NCBI RefSeq assembly: GCF_951801035.1
Contig: NZ_CATOKT010000005.1
Reading direction: 5' to 3' (one strand)
Length of the DNA stretch: 64,000 nt
DNA from: Adlercreutzia sp910585575
GTDB taxonomy: Bacteria; Actinomycetota; Coriobacteriia; Coriobacteriales; Eggerthellaceae
Shown: positions 43,092 through 52,578 of the stretch, piece after piece
Position numbering within the stretch: position 1 is the first letter of the stretch
Layout: the number at the start of each line of letters is the position of its first letter
The notes under the pieces: generated by a model
Database searches by the model: none
What the model was told of the DNA's origin: nothing
The model's input: only the letters and a program-made list of their open reading frames with translations
Position numbers and translations under genes: made by a program

Positions 43092-43727
43092 CTACACCGC
43101 TGCCGGTGCGGCGTCCTGCGAGGCCACTTCCGCCGGGTTCATGAGCGCGCCGCCCTTGGACGCGTCACGGTGCAGCTCGAACACCACGTTCGGGCTCGTC
43201 TCGTTGGAAAGCTCGCCGATCTTGTCCTCGCCCTGGGGATGCTTCTCGCGCAGCTCCTCGATGGGGCCGAACTCGATGCAGCGCATGGGGCAGGCCTTCG
43301 CGCACGCCGGGTCGGGCGTGGCGTCGGGGCTCTCGTCGGTGCACATGACGCACTTCCAGGACAGCCCGTCGGCGAACTGCTGCGGATGGTTGTACGGGCA
43401 GGACTTCTGGCAGGTCATGCAGCCGATGCAGATGTCCTTGTCGTTGTTGACGATGCCCAACTCCTCGTCCTTCTGCATGGCACCCGTGGGGCAATTGGCC
43501 ACGCAGGCCGGGTTGTCGCACTGACCGCAGGTCATGGATGCGTAGTAAGTGAAAGACGTGGTGGTGAAGGCGCCCGCGTCATCGGTCTGCCAATCGCCGC
43601 CGCCGAACTCGTACACCTTGCGGAACTTGAGCGGCACGTCCAAATTCTGACGATCGAAGCAGGACGTCATGCATGCCTTGCAGCCGATGCAGATATCGGT
43701 GTTAACGTAGAAACCGTACTGAGTCAT
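43092..43727 (-). CDS. DmsB-like four-cluster ferredoxin subunit
   Basis: 211 aa electron-transfer subunit. Four Cys clusters: CIGCKACMTSC (12-22), CGQCDNPACVANC near 70, CIGCMTCQKSC near 98, and CVMCTDE...CAKACPMRC near 125-150, matching DmsB/NrfC-type proteins with four [4Fe-4S] clusters. No signal; it would be exported with the Tat-bearing catalytic subunit. Starts 16 nt after the catalytic subunit gene. No DmsC-type membrane anchor follows; the next gene is the TorD-like chaperone, so the quinol-oxidising partner is encoded elsewhere or absent. Confidence 0.93.
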   Translation of the reverse strand: MTQYGFYVNTDICIGCKACMTSCFDRQNLDVPLKFRKVYEFGGGDWQTDDAGAFTTTSFTYYASMTCGQCDNPACVANCPTGAMQKDEELGIVNNDKDICIGCMTCQKSCPYNHPQQFADGLSWKCVMCTDESPDATPDPACAKACPMRCIEFGPIEELREKHPQGEDKIGELSNETSPNVVFELHRDASKGGALMNPAEVASQDAAPAAV

Positions 43728-43743
43728 CTTCTACTCCCCCCTC

Positions 43744-46368
43744 TTAGGCCTTCTCGATCTTGCACAGGTTGGAATGGACGCCGTTGCCCTTTGCGATGGG
43801 CGTCGGACGCATGGAGGTGAGCACCGAGATGCAACCGCCCTTGTCCAGCACCGACTTGTCGCCCAAGGTGGCCGCGTCGCGGCTCTCCGGCTCGTACCAG
43901 GCACCCTGAGGGATGCTGACCACGCCGGGCATCATGCGGTTCGTCACCTTCGCGGACAGCTGCGAACGGCCGCGCACCGTGGACACGATGACCTCGTCGT
44001 CCTGCTGGATGCCCAGATCGGCGGCGTCCTTCTCGCTGATCCACACCTGCTGCGGCGCCACTTCCTGCATCCAAGCCACGTTGCCGTAGGAGGAGTGGGT
44101 GCGCGTCTTGTAGTGGTGGCCGATCAGCTGGAACGGGTACTCCTCGCGCAGCGGATCGCCGTAGCCCTCGAAGCTGTCGTAGTAGACGGGGCACGGGGTG
44201 ATCTGGTCCAGACCGTCGTCAGGCACAAAGCCGTCGCCGGTGAGGTCCCACTGCTTCGAGATGTTGAAGGCCTGCTTCGAGAACACCTCGTACTTGCCGG
44301 AGGGCGTTGCCAGCTCCTCGGGCATGGGGGCGATGGAGGGCTCGTGGTCGTCGGTCTGCTTGAACAGGCCCGTCTGGCGGAACTCGTCGAAGGTGGCGGG
44401 CAGGGCCGCGCCGGCCTCGATGCCCTGGTCGTAGCACCACTCAAGCCAGTCCATCTGAGTCTTTCCCTCGGTGAACTCCTCTTTCAGCCCCAGCTTGTCA
44501 GCCAACAGCGTGCAGATCTCGTAGACCGGCTTCGCCTCGAACAAGGGCTCGATGGCGCGGGACTCGATGCACACGAAACCCGTCCAGCCGGTGCCGCCTT
44601 GGATGATGTCCTCTTCCTCGAAGGGCGTGGTGCCCGGCAGGATGATGTCGGAGACCATGGCCGTGGGCGTCATCCACGGGTCCACGGTGACGATCATGCG
44701 CACGCCGGAGTCCTTCTCGTCGGGCAGGTTGCAGATGTTGAGCATCTCGTTGATGTCGGCATGCTGGCCCATCATCACATTGGATCCGTAGTTCCAGATG
44801 AACTTGATGGGGGCCTTCAGCTTGATGGTGCCGGGCTTCTCGGCGTAGCTGGTGACGCCGTTCTCGTCGATGTGACGGATGCCCCAAGTGGCGTCGTTCA
44901 TGGACTTGTAGTCCACGATGGCCTGGTACCAGTCGAAGAACGACACGCACACGTCCACCGTGTTCTTCTCGGGGAAGCACGGAATGGCGCTGGGCACGGG
45001 GTACGGCACGCCACCGGTGGCCTCGCGGGCGCCGGTACCGCCGCCGGAGATGCCCACGTTGCCCGTGATGGCCGCGATGAGGCCGATGGCGCGGGTGTTG
45101 TTGCCGCCGTTGGAGTGGCGCTGCGGCCCCCAGCCCTGGATGGTGGCCGTGGGGTGGTCCATGAAGATGTCGGCCAGCTCGCGAATGGTGTCGGCCGGGA
45201 TGCCCGTGATGGCCGCGGCCCACTCCGGCGTCTTCTCGCCCGAGCCCTTGTAGGCGCCGGTGCCCTTCAGGTAGGCCTCGTAGGACATATCCTCCTTGGG
45301 CATGAGCTTGCCCGTGGGATCCATGCCCATGAACGCGGTGCTCTTCGGCTCGCCGAGCTTCACGTCCTCCATGAAGGTGTCGGAGTAGAAGCCGATGAAC
45401 TTGTCGCGGATGAGCTGCTCGTCGAGCTTGCCCTCGGTGAACAGGTAGTGGATCATGCCGGCCACGAGCGCCATGTCGGTGCCGGGGCGGATGGGGATCC
45501 AGCGGTTGGCGATGCCCACGGCCGTGTCGGACAGGTGCGGATCGACCACGATGATGTTGGCCTCGGGGTTCTCCAGGCGCACCTGGGTGATGAGGTACTG
45601 CATGGCCGATCCGGACATACGGGTGTTGGCCGGGTTGTTGCCGAACAGAATGATGTTCTTGGAATTCACCAGGTTCATCACGTCGTTGTTGGACCAGGCG
45701 TCGCCGTTGAGCAGGGGCAGGTCCCAAGTGATCTGGCCGGTGGAGTAGTCGGCGTACTGGCGCAGATAGCCGCCCCACAGGTTCATGAGGCGAGCAAAGG
45801 CGGTCTGGTCGGGATGCCACGACTTCGACACCGTGCCGCCCAGCACGCCCGTGCCGTACTGGATGTAGAAGGCGTCGTTGCCGTACTCGTCCTTGATCTC
45901 CTTCATGGTAGTGGCGATGAGATCAATGGCCTCGTCCCAGGAGATCTCCTCGTACTTGCCCTCGCCACGCTTGGTGCCCTCGACGCGCTTGAGCGGCGTC
46001 TGCACGCGCGTGTCGTTGTAGATGCGCTGGCGGTTGGTGCGGCCGCGCGTGCAGGAGCGCAGCTGCTGGATCTTGCCGGGACCGAACTCGTCGGTGCCGT
46101 CATCGTCCACGGAGATGCGGATGACCGTGCCGTCCTTGGCGTACACCTTCAGCGGGCAGCGGCTGCCGCAGTTCACATGGCAACCGGACCACGTAAGCGT
46201 GTCGTAGTCCAAAGGCTCGCCGCCCAGCTGCAGCTTGGCAGCCTCCTCGGCAGGGCTTTCCTCCGACTTCGACGGGCTGCACGCGGTCAGCGCCAGACCT
46301 GCTCCCATCAAACCGGACAGCGCCACGAAGGAACGGCGGCTGATGCGAGTGGATGCAGTCTTTTCCAT
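43744..46368 (-). CDS. DmsA-like molybdopterin oxidoreductase, Tat-exported
   Basis: 874 aa. Tat signal STRISRRSFVALSGLMGAGLAL ends in a lipobox-like TAC. An N-terminal [4Fe-4S] set CHVNCGSRC...CTRGR (residues about 60-105) is followed by molybdopterin domains. The likely Mo ligand is Ser in QYADYSTGQITWDL near residue 205, as in DMSO/TMAO-type reductases; GPQRHSNGGNNTRAIG near 405 and the C-terminal cofactor domain (QLIGHHYKTRTHSSYGN) are intact. Substrate could be a sulfoxide, N-oxide or another acceptor. First gene of the cluster dmsA-dmsB-(terminator)-torD-kinase-regulator. Confidence 0.92.
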   Translation of the reverse strand: MEKTASTRISRRSFVALSGLMGAGLALTACSPSKSEESPAEEAAKLQLGGEPLDYDTLTWSGCHVNCGSRCPLKVYAKDGTVIRISVDDDGTDEFGPGKIQQLRSCTRGRTNRQRIYNDTRVQTPLKRVEGTKRGEGKYEEISWDEAIDLIATTMKEIKDEYGNDAFYIQYGTGVLGGTVSKSWHPDQTAFARLMNLWGGYLRQYADYSTGQITWDLPLLNGDAWSNNDVMNLVNSKNIILFGNNPANTRMSGSAMQYLITQVRLENPEANIIVVDPHLSDTAVGIANRWIPIRPGTDMALVAGMIHYLFTEGKLDEQLIRDKFIGFYSDTFMEDVKLGEPKSTAFMGMDPTGKLMPKEDMSYEAYLKGTGAYKGSGEKTPEWAAAITGIPADTIRELADIFMDHPTATIQGWGPQRHSNGGNNTRAIGLIAAITGNVGISGGGTGAREATGGVPYPVPSAIPCFPEKNTVDVCVSFFDWYQAIVDYKSMNDATWGIRHIDENGVTSYAEKPGTIKLKAPIKFIWNYGSNVMMGQHADINEMLNICNLPDEKDSGVRMIVTVDPWMTPTAMVSDIILPGTTPFEEEDIIQGGTGWTGFVCIESRAIEPLFEAKPVYEICTLLADKLGLKEEFTEGKTQMDWLEWCYDQGIEAGAALPATFDEFRQTGLFKQTDDHEPSIAPMPEELATPSGKYEVFSKQAFNISKQWDLTGDGFVPDDGLDQITPCPVYYDSFEGYGDPLREEYPFQLIGHHYKTRTHSSYGNVAWMQEVAPQQVWISEKDAADLGIQQDDEVIVSTVRGRSQLSAKVTNRMMPGVVSIPQGAWYEPESRDAATLGDKSVLDKGGCISVLTSMRPTPIAKGNGVHSNLCKIEKA

Positions 46369-46462
46369 AGACTCCCCTTTCCTCGTCCTAAAAGAGCCCC
46401 TTTAGGCCCTCCCTGGGGCTCCGGAGCCCCCCTCGATAGAAAAGTCTAGTACGCGGCTTTTG

Positions 46463-46480
46463 GAACATCCATGGATGTTC
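46463..46480. promoter_or_regulatory. Perfect 18 bp palindrome upstream of dmsA-like gene
   Basis: GAACATCCATGGATGTTC is completely self-complementary and lies 95 bp upstream of the dmsA start, next to a minus-strand TAGACT box at about 46444-46449. Good candidate operator for the reductase operon. Elsewhere in 46369-46803 no gene is supported; the stretch is AT-richer than its surroundings. Confidence 0.55.
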
Positions 46481-46803
46481 TCTTCATCTTTCCTTTCGCA
46501 TTTCTTATCAAAATATTGCACCGCAGGTCAAAGCGATGATTATTGGGGCAGCGCCATTCTTCGAGAACGAAAGCGGTGCCTCTGTGGCAAAAATTGGCAT
46601 TTCTGACCAGCAAAACACAAGAAAGCTTAGGAAAATGGAGTGGATTTGGCCAAATAGCGCCGCAACGCACTTGCCAACCGCCATGCCAGCATCGGACAAT
46701 CCGACGAAATTGGCTCGTTGAGTCAAAACACTGGTCAAAAGTCCAATTTTTTGCCAGACAAAAACAGCGTTCGTTCATTGTGCCCCACTTTCAACCTGTT
46801 GCA

Positions 46804-46838
46804 ACAAAAAAGCGGCCCCGGAATTGCTCCGGGGCCGC
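46804..46838 (-). terminator. Terminator of rpoD
   Basis: Minus strand: 11 bp stem GCGGCCCCGGA / TCCGGGGCCGC followed by TTTTTTGTTG. Very strong. Confidence 0.92.
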
Positions 46839-46857
46839 AAACCCAAGCTGCAAAGGG

Positions 46858-48102
<1,245 letters not shown>

Positions 48103-48236
48103 GCGATAGTCCTTTCTCCCGCTGCGCCTGAATTTGGGCATAAAAATACTAGTCTGGCGCAGAGATACAGCGATCAATAATAGCACAAGACCCTTCAGTC
48201 TAAAAGGAAAACTTGAAAGTAGAATCGCCAGGGTTT

Positions 48237-48277
48237 AAGGCATCAACTTCTCAAAGATTTTGAGAAGTTGATGCCTT
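48237..48277. other. Perfect 19 bp hairpin between rpoD and the next unit
   Basis: AAGGCATCAACTTCTCAAA and its exact reverse complement, loop GAT. No U-tract on either side. Lies in the 48103-48424 divergent gap, in the 5' region of rpoD on the minus strand. It may be an RNA structure or a protein-binding dyad. Nothing else is recognised in this gap besides the GAGGAGG ribosome site of the next gene. Confidence 0.6.
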
Positions 48278-48424
48278 CGCTTCCCAATATTTCTTAGAAG
48301 CAGGGCGACCTTCCCTATCCGTTCCGTCCAATTTGTTGCGCAACGGATTCCCGGAAAAGCGGGTTAGCATGGGCGAGAAGCGCTGCGTGGGGCAGCGAAT
48401 TTATCGCTAACGAGGAGGATAAAT

Positions 48425-48688
48425 ATGTACGGAGAAATGATCATTGTTTTCATATTCATAGGCTTGGCGCTTTTCATTGTATGGCTTATGGCCATCTACC
48501 TTCTGGTGGAGGCCGCTAAAGAAAAAGGATTTCATCGCGATGGCGCCGGCATGCTGTGGCTTGTAGGAATATTCGCCTCCCCCATCGTGCTCGGCCTATA
48601 CACCGCTTCGCTGCCTGATCGCGGCCAGACGCAGGCCCCCGTCATTGAGCCTGATCGACAGATCCGCGATGAGATGCCCCGAATCTAG
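48425..48688 (+). CDS. Small two-helix membrane protein
   Basis: 87 aa. ATG with GAGGAGGATAAAT. Two hydrophobic helices: residues 5-28 and 42-60, separated by a charged loop (EAAKEKGFHRDGAG); C-terminal 25 residues are hydrophilic. Family not recognised; resembles the short membrane proteins that accompany zinc-ribbon/TPR proteins in Coriobacteria. The next gene follows after 11 nt on the same strand, forming a likely two-gene operon. Confidence 0.65.
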   Translation: MYGEMIIVFIFIGLALFIVWLMAIYLLVEAAKEKGFHRDGAGMLWLVGIFASPIVLGLYTASLPDRGQTQAPVIEPDRQIRDEMPRI

Positions 48689-48699
48689 GAGGTCAGATC

Positions 48700-49899
48700 G
48701 TGGCTGATTATAAAGTTGTTTATCGTGGCGACAGCACAAACGGCGGAGTAACCTGGGAGCCAGGATGCCCCCTTTACCTTTCAGCCGTGCAAGTGGCACG
48801 TAACACTGCAACCGGTGAATGCTACCTGCAGCTCAAGATCGTAAACGTCTCGGACACAACCGCGGAAAGCTACAAGCTGGAAGCAACTATCCACTACGCC
48901 GACGGATTCACGGAGGCAGTGACCTACGAGCCCCTTGACGCCGACCTTCCGTCTCATTGCGTAGCGCGACCCGACCCTATCGCTTTGGAGGGTTCTCAGG
49001 TCTCTTCAGTAGAAGCGTGCATCAAAACTGTTTCCGGCGGAGGCAATCAGTGGTTCAGCACTGGAGCGTTGCCAGAGAACGACGAAAAAGAACCTGTTTC
49101 GCTTTCCCCTCAGGCTTCCCAGGAACGCGTGATCGAGTTAAAGAAGCTCAGAAAAGACCCTAATTGCTACCAATTTGCCGCCATCGATCATGGCGCATGG
49201 TGGCGTTGCTCTTGCGGAACGGTCAACGTCGGCCAAGGAACTTGCGTAAATTGCAACCTTCCGAAGCGGGACATACTTGACCTCCAAAACGAAGACAAGC
49301 TCTTGGAAAGGGCAACGCAGAGAAAAGCACGGAAGAAGCGGACGGCGATTATCTGGGCCGCTATCGGGATTGCAATAATCGCTATATTCGGTTTCCTGCT
49401 CCTTAAAACCGACGCTCTCGTGCCGAACGCCAGCTACGATCGCGCTATGGCACACTACGAGAACGGTGAATTCGAAGCCAGCTTTGCAGGCTTTCAGACC
49501 CTCGGCTCCTATCGAGATGCTGTCGCCTTGCGAGATGCAAGCGCTATCGAATTAGGCAGTCGGGACTTCAGAAACGGAAAATTCGCAGATGCGGAAAATT
49601 GGTATCTCACTGTCTCAGACAGAGAAGCCGTGACGGACAGCAAGCGTCGCATCGCCGACGAGATGCTGAGCGAAGGCAAGCTGGCCATGGCGGCACTTAT
49701 GTACGAGTACCTCGGAGAAGCAAAACTTGCCCAAGAAACTCGCTATCAGTACATAACGAACAACTTTGATGGCGATTACAACCAACACCTAGTCGACTTC
49801 CTGAAAGAGCTGGCTAAAGAGAAATATAAAGACGCAACCGAACTGCTGAAATCCTACCAAGAGAAATGGAAGGGCGACCACCCCGAAGTGATGGAGTAG
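48700..49899 (+). CDS. Zinc-ribbon, single-helix membrane protein with TPR-like region
   Basis: 399 aa. GTG start after AGGAGGTCAG. Residues 1-115 form a beta-rich domain (WEPGCPLYLSAVQVARN, LQLKIVNVSD) like a cytoplasmic sensor or binding module; 145-190 contain a zinc-ribbon (WWRCSCGTVNVGQGTCVNC); 213-235 one membrane helix; 245-399 are helical repeats resembling TPR/Sel1 (YDRAMAHYENGEFEASFAGFQTLGSYRDA). This domain order occurs in uncharacterised proteins of Eggerthellaceae and Firmicutes. Not recognisable as an enzyme. Co-transcribed with the small membrane protein upstream. Confidence 0.7.
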   Translation: MADYKVVYRGDSTNGGVTWEPGCPLYLSAVQVARNTATGECYLQLKIVNVSDTTAESYKLEATIHYADGFTEAVTYEPLDADLPSHCVARPDPIALEGSQVSSVEACIKTVSGGGNQWFSTGALPENDEKEPVSLSPQASQERVIELKKLRKDPNCYQFAAIDHGAWWRCSCGTVNVGQGTCVNCNLPKRDILDLQNEDKLLERATQRKARKKRTAIIWAAIGIAIIAIFGFLLLKTDALVPNASYDRAMAHYENGEFEASFAGFQTLGSYRDAVALRDASAIELGSRDFRNGKFADAENWYLTVSDREAVTDSKRRIADEMLSEGKLAMAALMYEYLGEAKLAQETRYQYITNNFDGDYNQHLVDFLKELAKEKYKDATELLKSYQEKWKGDHPEVME

Positions 49900-49964
49900 T
49901 GCTGTCTGCATTAATCGAAGAATTGCTGCCGGCTCAAGTGGAGCAATTCTTCCCCCAGAAACAA

Positions 49965-50008
49965 GTCGGACCCGTCCATCGATGCTGGGATTGGATGGGT
50001 CCGACCCT
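49965..50008 (+). terminator. Terminator of the 48425-49899 operon
   Basis: GTCGGACCCGTCCAT pairs with ATGGGTCCGAC (one bulge), followed by CCTTAA. Confidence 0.6.
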
Positions 50009-50138
50009 TAACTCGAGGGTTGCTTGAAGCACTACGCCTGAGCCGCACGAATGCCGCTGCGTTCAATAAGCTCCTGGGCGAAATCAGGAAGATCAAGCAT
50101 GGCTAGACCGCTAGCAATTAACTGCGGCGCTTCCGTGC

Positions 50139-50144
50139 TACAAT
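50139..50144 (+). promoter_or_regulatory. -10-like box upstream of the structured RNA candidate
   Basis: TACAAT seven bases before the base of the nested hairpin; the -35 region (AATTAA) is poor. The same GCTACAAT box occurs at 53085-53092 before the surface-protein gene. Confidence 0.4.
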
Positions 50145-50150
50145 GACCTC

Positions 50151-50274
50151 ACCACACTGCGTTATCCGTTTGGAAGGCGCCACAATTCAATAGAATCACG
50201 GACAAACCGTCGACAAGGAGGGTATCTGCCTTTCTGGTGGTTTGCCGTGTCTCGGCGCCCCGACGCAGTGTGGT
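50151..50274 (+). ncRNA. Candidate structured RNA (nested stems)
   Basis: Four helices nest in one another: ACCACACTGCG/CGCAGTGTGGT (50151-50161 with 50264-50274, 11 bp), GGCGCC/GGCGCC (50176-50181 with 50254-50259), CACGG-A-CAAACC/GGTTTGCCGTG (50197-50208 with 50239-50249, single bulged A), and a tip AAGG/CCTT. Internal loops are strongly asymmetric (14 against 4, 15 against 4), unlike a simple inverted repeat. A -10-like TACAAT precedes it by 7 bp. Downstream, CTGTGG/CCACGG and ACGGTT/AACCGT compete. Class unknown; strand assignment is inferred. No protein gene is supported in 49900-50535. Confidence 0.45.
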
Positions 50275-50535
50275 AACTGTGGCGGATACCTTCCTTATCT
50301 TCCGCGCTGGCGTCCCCACGGTTGTTATGCCCAAACCGTCGGAGGAGCATCTCGTCGCATTTCGCATCCAAAGCCTGCGGCCCTTACGGCCTACCCCCAG
50401 CGCACTCTCAACTCTAGCGGATACACCGCAAGTTTCAAGCAGAGTTTTCGCAGGTAAAAGCTTATTTTGTTGCGCAACAAAATCGCATGAAGCACGGCTA
50501 AGATGATCTAAGGACGGCCGAGAGAAGGAGGAAGA

Positions 50536-51900
50536 ATGACACTTCGAAAAACAAAGCCACTAAATTTATTGATAGCATCACTTTTAATCGTATCGCTATC
50601 ATCGGTTCTTGCTTTAGCTGAAACCCAGCTTTCGCCTGAAGCAGCGTTCGCGGCAACGAAAAAGTCCAGCAAAACTTACAAAATAAAATATGTGCTAAAT
50701 GGCGGTAAAAACAACAGAGCAAATCCATCGAAATACACGGGCAAGCTGAAATTAAAGAACCCGACCAAAAAGGGCTACACCTTCAAAGGTTGGTACACAA
50801 ACAAGAAACTAACGAAAAAGATTACTGTCGTTAAAAACAAATCTACCAAAGTTTATGCAAAGTGGAATAAAAAGAAATACAAGATCAAGTACGTGCTAAA
50901 CGGCGGCCAGAACAGCAGCTCCAATGCATCTTCATATACCATAAGTACAAAAACATTCAAGCTCAAATCCCCCACCAGAAACGGATACACTTTCAAAGGG
51001 TGGTACTCGAACAAGAAGCTAACTAAAAAGGTTACCTCCATCAAAAAAGGTTCCACCGGCAACATCACACTTTATGCGAAATGGGAGAAAAAGCCCACTA
51101 ATCCATGGGACGGAGTTAAGGTTGAGGCACCCGCAAGTTTCGGCGAGCAAGGATATGAAAATAACCGCATGTCCCTGACAAAGTACAGCTTCCGCGAGTG
51201 GGGTAATTCGTACTATTACATGGACGTATGGTTCAAGATGGTGAAATGCGGCACACCCACACGTGGAAACTGGGGAGAGTATGCGTTTTGCTATGACAAA
51301 AATGGAAAACTGCTTGATAGAGCATACCTGTATGCAAACGGAATCGGATTAGGAAAGACGTTCTATTACGGCACGACGATCCCAAAGGGAACGAAACGAA
51401 TTGTTATTCCAGAGTACCCCGAAGCAACCCAACCAGCAAATCCGCCCAAGCCAAACACACCCTCCGCTCCCGCAGAACCCGAGGGCACAAAATGGTCCTA
51501 TTCTGACGCCAACAATCTTAAGAGCTACTCAACTAAAGCCAGAGATTGCGTGAGCAAAGCCCTGCAGGATTACCTTTCAGGATCCAACTACGGAGACGGT
51601 TCGTTAAAACTGCTCTACTTTAAGATGTCGGTATCTGAGCTTAAAACGGCCCTGCAGTACCTCGAATCCGCAGACCAACTGGCAAGCAGTCGCGTAACCC
51701 TGACAACAACAGAAGGAGACACACTACGTGACGTCATCGGCGACGCAAAAAATGCACTCTCAGATCTCGATAAATATGCAGCTATGACAGCGGAAACAGC
51801 AAAGGATTACGACAGAACTCTGTCAGATCAGATCTCATCTGCAATTACCCCGACATCGAGGCTTCAAGTTCTTTCAACCAGGCTCCTTGAAGCCTTCTAG
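50536..51900 (+). CDS. Secreted InlB/Flg_new-repeat protein, low GC
   Basis: 454 aa. ATG with AGAAGGAGGA. Signal peptide 1-41 (SLLIVSLSSVLALAE...AFA). Two Listeria-Bacteroides (Flg_new/InlB B) repeats at about 48-112 and 113-187: KIKYVLNGGKNN...KKGYTFKGWYTNKKLTKK...YAKW, very Lys-rich. A unique domain (about 195-300), a Pro-rich linker (PANPPKPNTPSAPAEPEG) and a C-terminal helical region follow. No LPXTG or wall-binding domain is visible, so it is released or held by partners. Base composition is clearly lower in GC than its neighbours, suggesting transfer. Confidence 0.8.
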   Translation: MTLRKTKPLNLLIASLLIVSLSSVLALAETQLSPEAAFAATKKSSKTYKIKYVLNGGKNNRANPSKYTGKLKLKNPTKKGYTFKGWYTNKKLTKKITVVKNKSTKVYAKWNKKKYKIKYVLNGGQNSSSNASSYTISTKTFKLKSPTRNGYTFKGWYSNKKLTKKVTSIKKGSTGNITLYAKWEKKPTNPWDGVKVEAPASFGEQGYENNRMSLTKYSFREWGNSYYYMDVWFKMVKCGTPTRGNWGEYAFCYDKNGKLLDRAYLYANGIGLGKTFYYGTTIPKGTKRIVIPEYPEATQPANPPKPNTPSAPAEPEGTKWSYSDANNLKSYSTKARDCVSKALQDYLSGSNYGDGSLKLLYFKMSVSELKTALQYLESADQLASSRVTLTTTEGDTLRDVIGDAKNALSDLDKYAAMTAETAKDYDRTLSDQISSAITPTSRLQVLSTRLLEAF

Positions 51901-52045
51901 TGGCCGATCGTTCTCAACAACGTACGAATGATCGTTCCATCAATACAGTGAATGGAGAGCTTCCCGACCAAACAGTCATCAGCCTCCATGACCCACATCT
52001 ACTAAGCCAGAGATGCTAACAGCTTGCACATCGTGTCTCTAAACA

Positions 52046-52080
52046 CAGCGGTCCTGATTTATCAAATCAGGACCGCTGCT
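52046..52080. terminator. Terminator between convergent genes
   Basis: Perfect 15 bp stem CAGCGGTCCTGATTT / AAATCAGGACCGCTG with loop ATC, serving both the Flg_new gene and the DUF3990 operon. Confidence 0.75.
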
Positions 52081-52121
52081 TCGATACCGCCAACGTCGCT
52101 ACGCCAGCTATATCAAGTGAC

Positions 52122-52577
52122 TTACTCCACTTCTCCCGTTGCATACGCGTCGTAGATGGCGGCTGGGGAATCGTAGTAGAAGCTGCCATTGTAGTTGTCG
52201 ATGAGATCGCTTACAAAAGAGTGGTAGGCGCGGAAAAGCGCCTCGACATCGTCAACGTTTTCAGTCTCTGCAATTTGCAGCACCAGGCGCTTGTAAACCT
52301 TCCCGATATCCCAATGAGAGGGCACTGCGTACTTGGCCGTGCCCACATTGTCGAAGTCACCAGCTACAATCCCGGCTTCTTCGATAAACTCGTCACTTAC
52401 CGCGTCGATGTTATCGCTGTGATATACGTCGGCAAGCTCGATGATCTTGCGAATGCGATCGCGACCCAAAGCGTCTACCACGACTGCACGCTTGTTCAGC
52501 GTCCTTCGCGCGATATAGTCGATCAGGCTACACGCAAAAAAGATGTCGTTTGCTCGCTGGCTTTCCCTGCCCTCCAC
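52122..52577 (-). CDS. DUF3990 partner protein, probable antitoxin-like
   Basis: 151 aa. GTG start at 52577 chosen because AGGAGGTG lies 5 nt upstream, inside the end of the DUF3990 gene; upstream in-frame codons are not conserved-looking. Soluble: NDIFFACSLIDYIARRTLNKR near the N-terminus, IIELADVYHSDNIDAVSDEFIEEAGI in the middle, and SHWDIGKVYKRLVLQIAE. Such proteins regularly follow DUF3990 (ADP-ribosyltransferase-like) genes and may be the cognate antitoxin or co-factor. Ends before a strong bidirectional terminator. Confidence 0.7.
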   Translation of the reverse strand: MEGRESQRANDIFFACSLIDYIARRTLNKRAVVVDALGRDRIRKIIELADVYHSDNIDAVSDEFIEEAGIVAGDFDNVGTAKYAVPSHWDIGKVYKRLVLQIAETENVDDVEALFRAYHSFVSDLIDNYNGSFYYDSPAAIYDAYATGEVE

Positions 52578-52578
52578 G

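Noticed and set aside
46508..46738. 76-codon minus-strand frame upstream of the dmsA-like gene
   Set aside because: AT-rich intergenic sequence, no ribosome site, no similarity to a family.
50036..50103. Minus-strand peptide (MLDLPDFAQELIERSG...) as a gene fragment
   Set aside because: Only 22 codons from its ATG and no ribosome site; could be a gene remnant but cannot be assigned.
50237..50506. Small protein genes in the 49900-50535 gap, including one with a CGNCGG motif
   Set aside because: No suitable start with ribosome site, overlapping alternative frames, and the same bases form a strong nested RNA structure.
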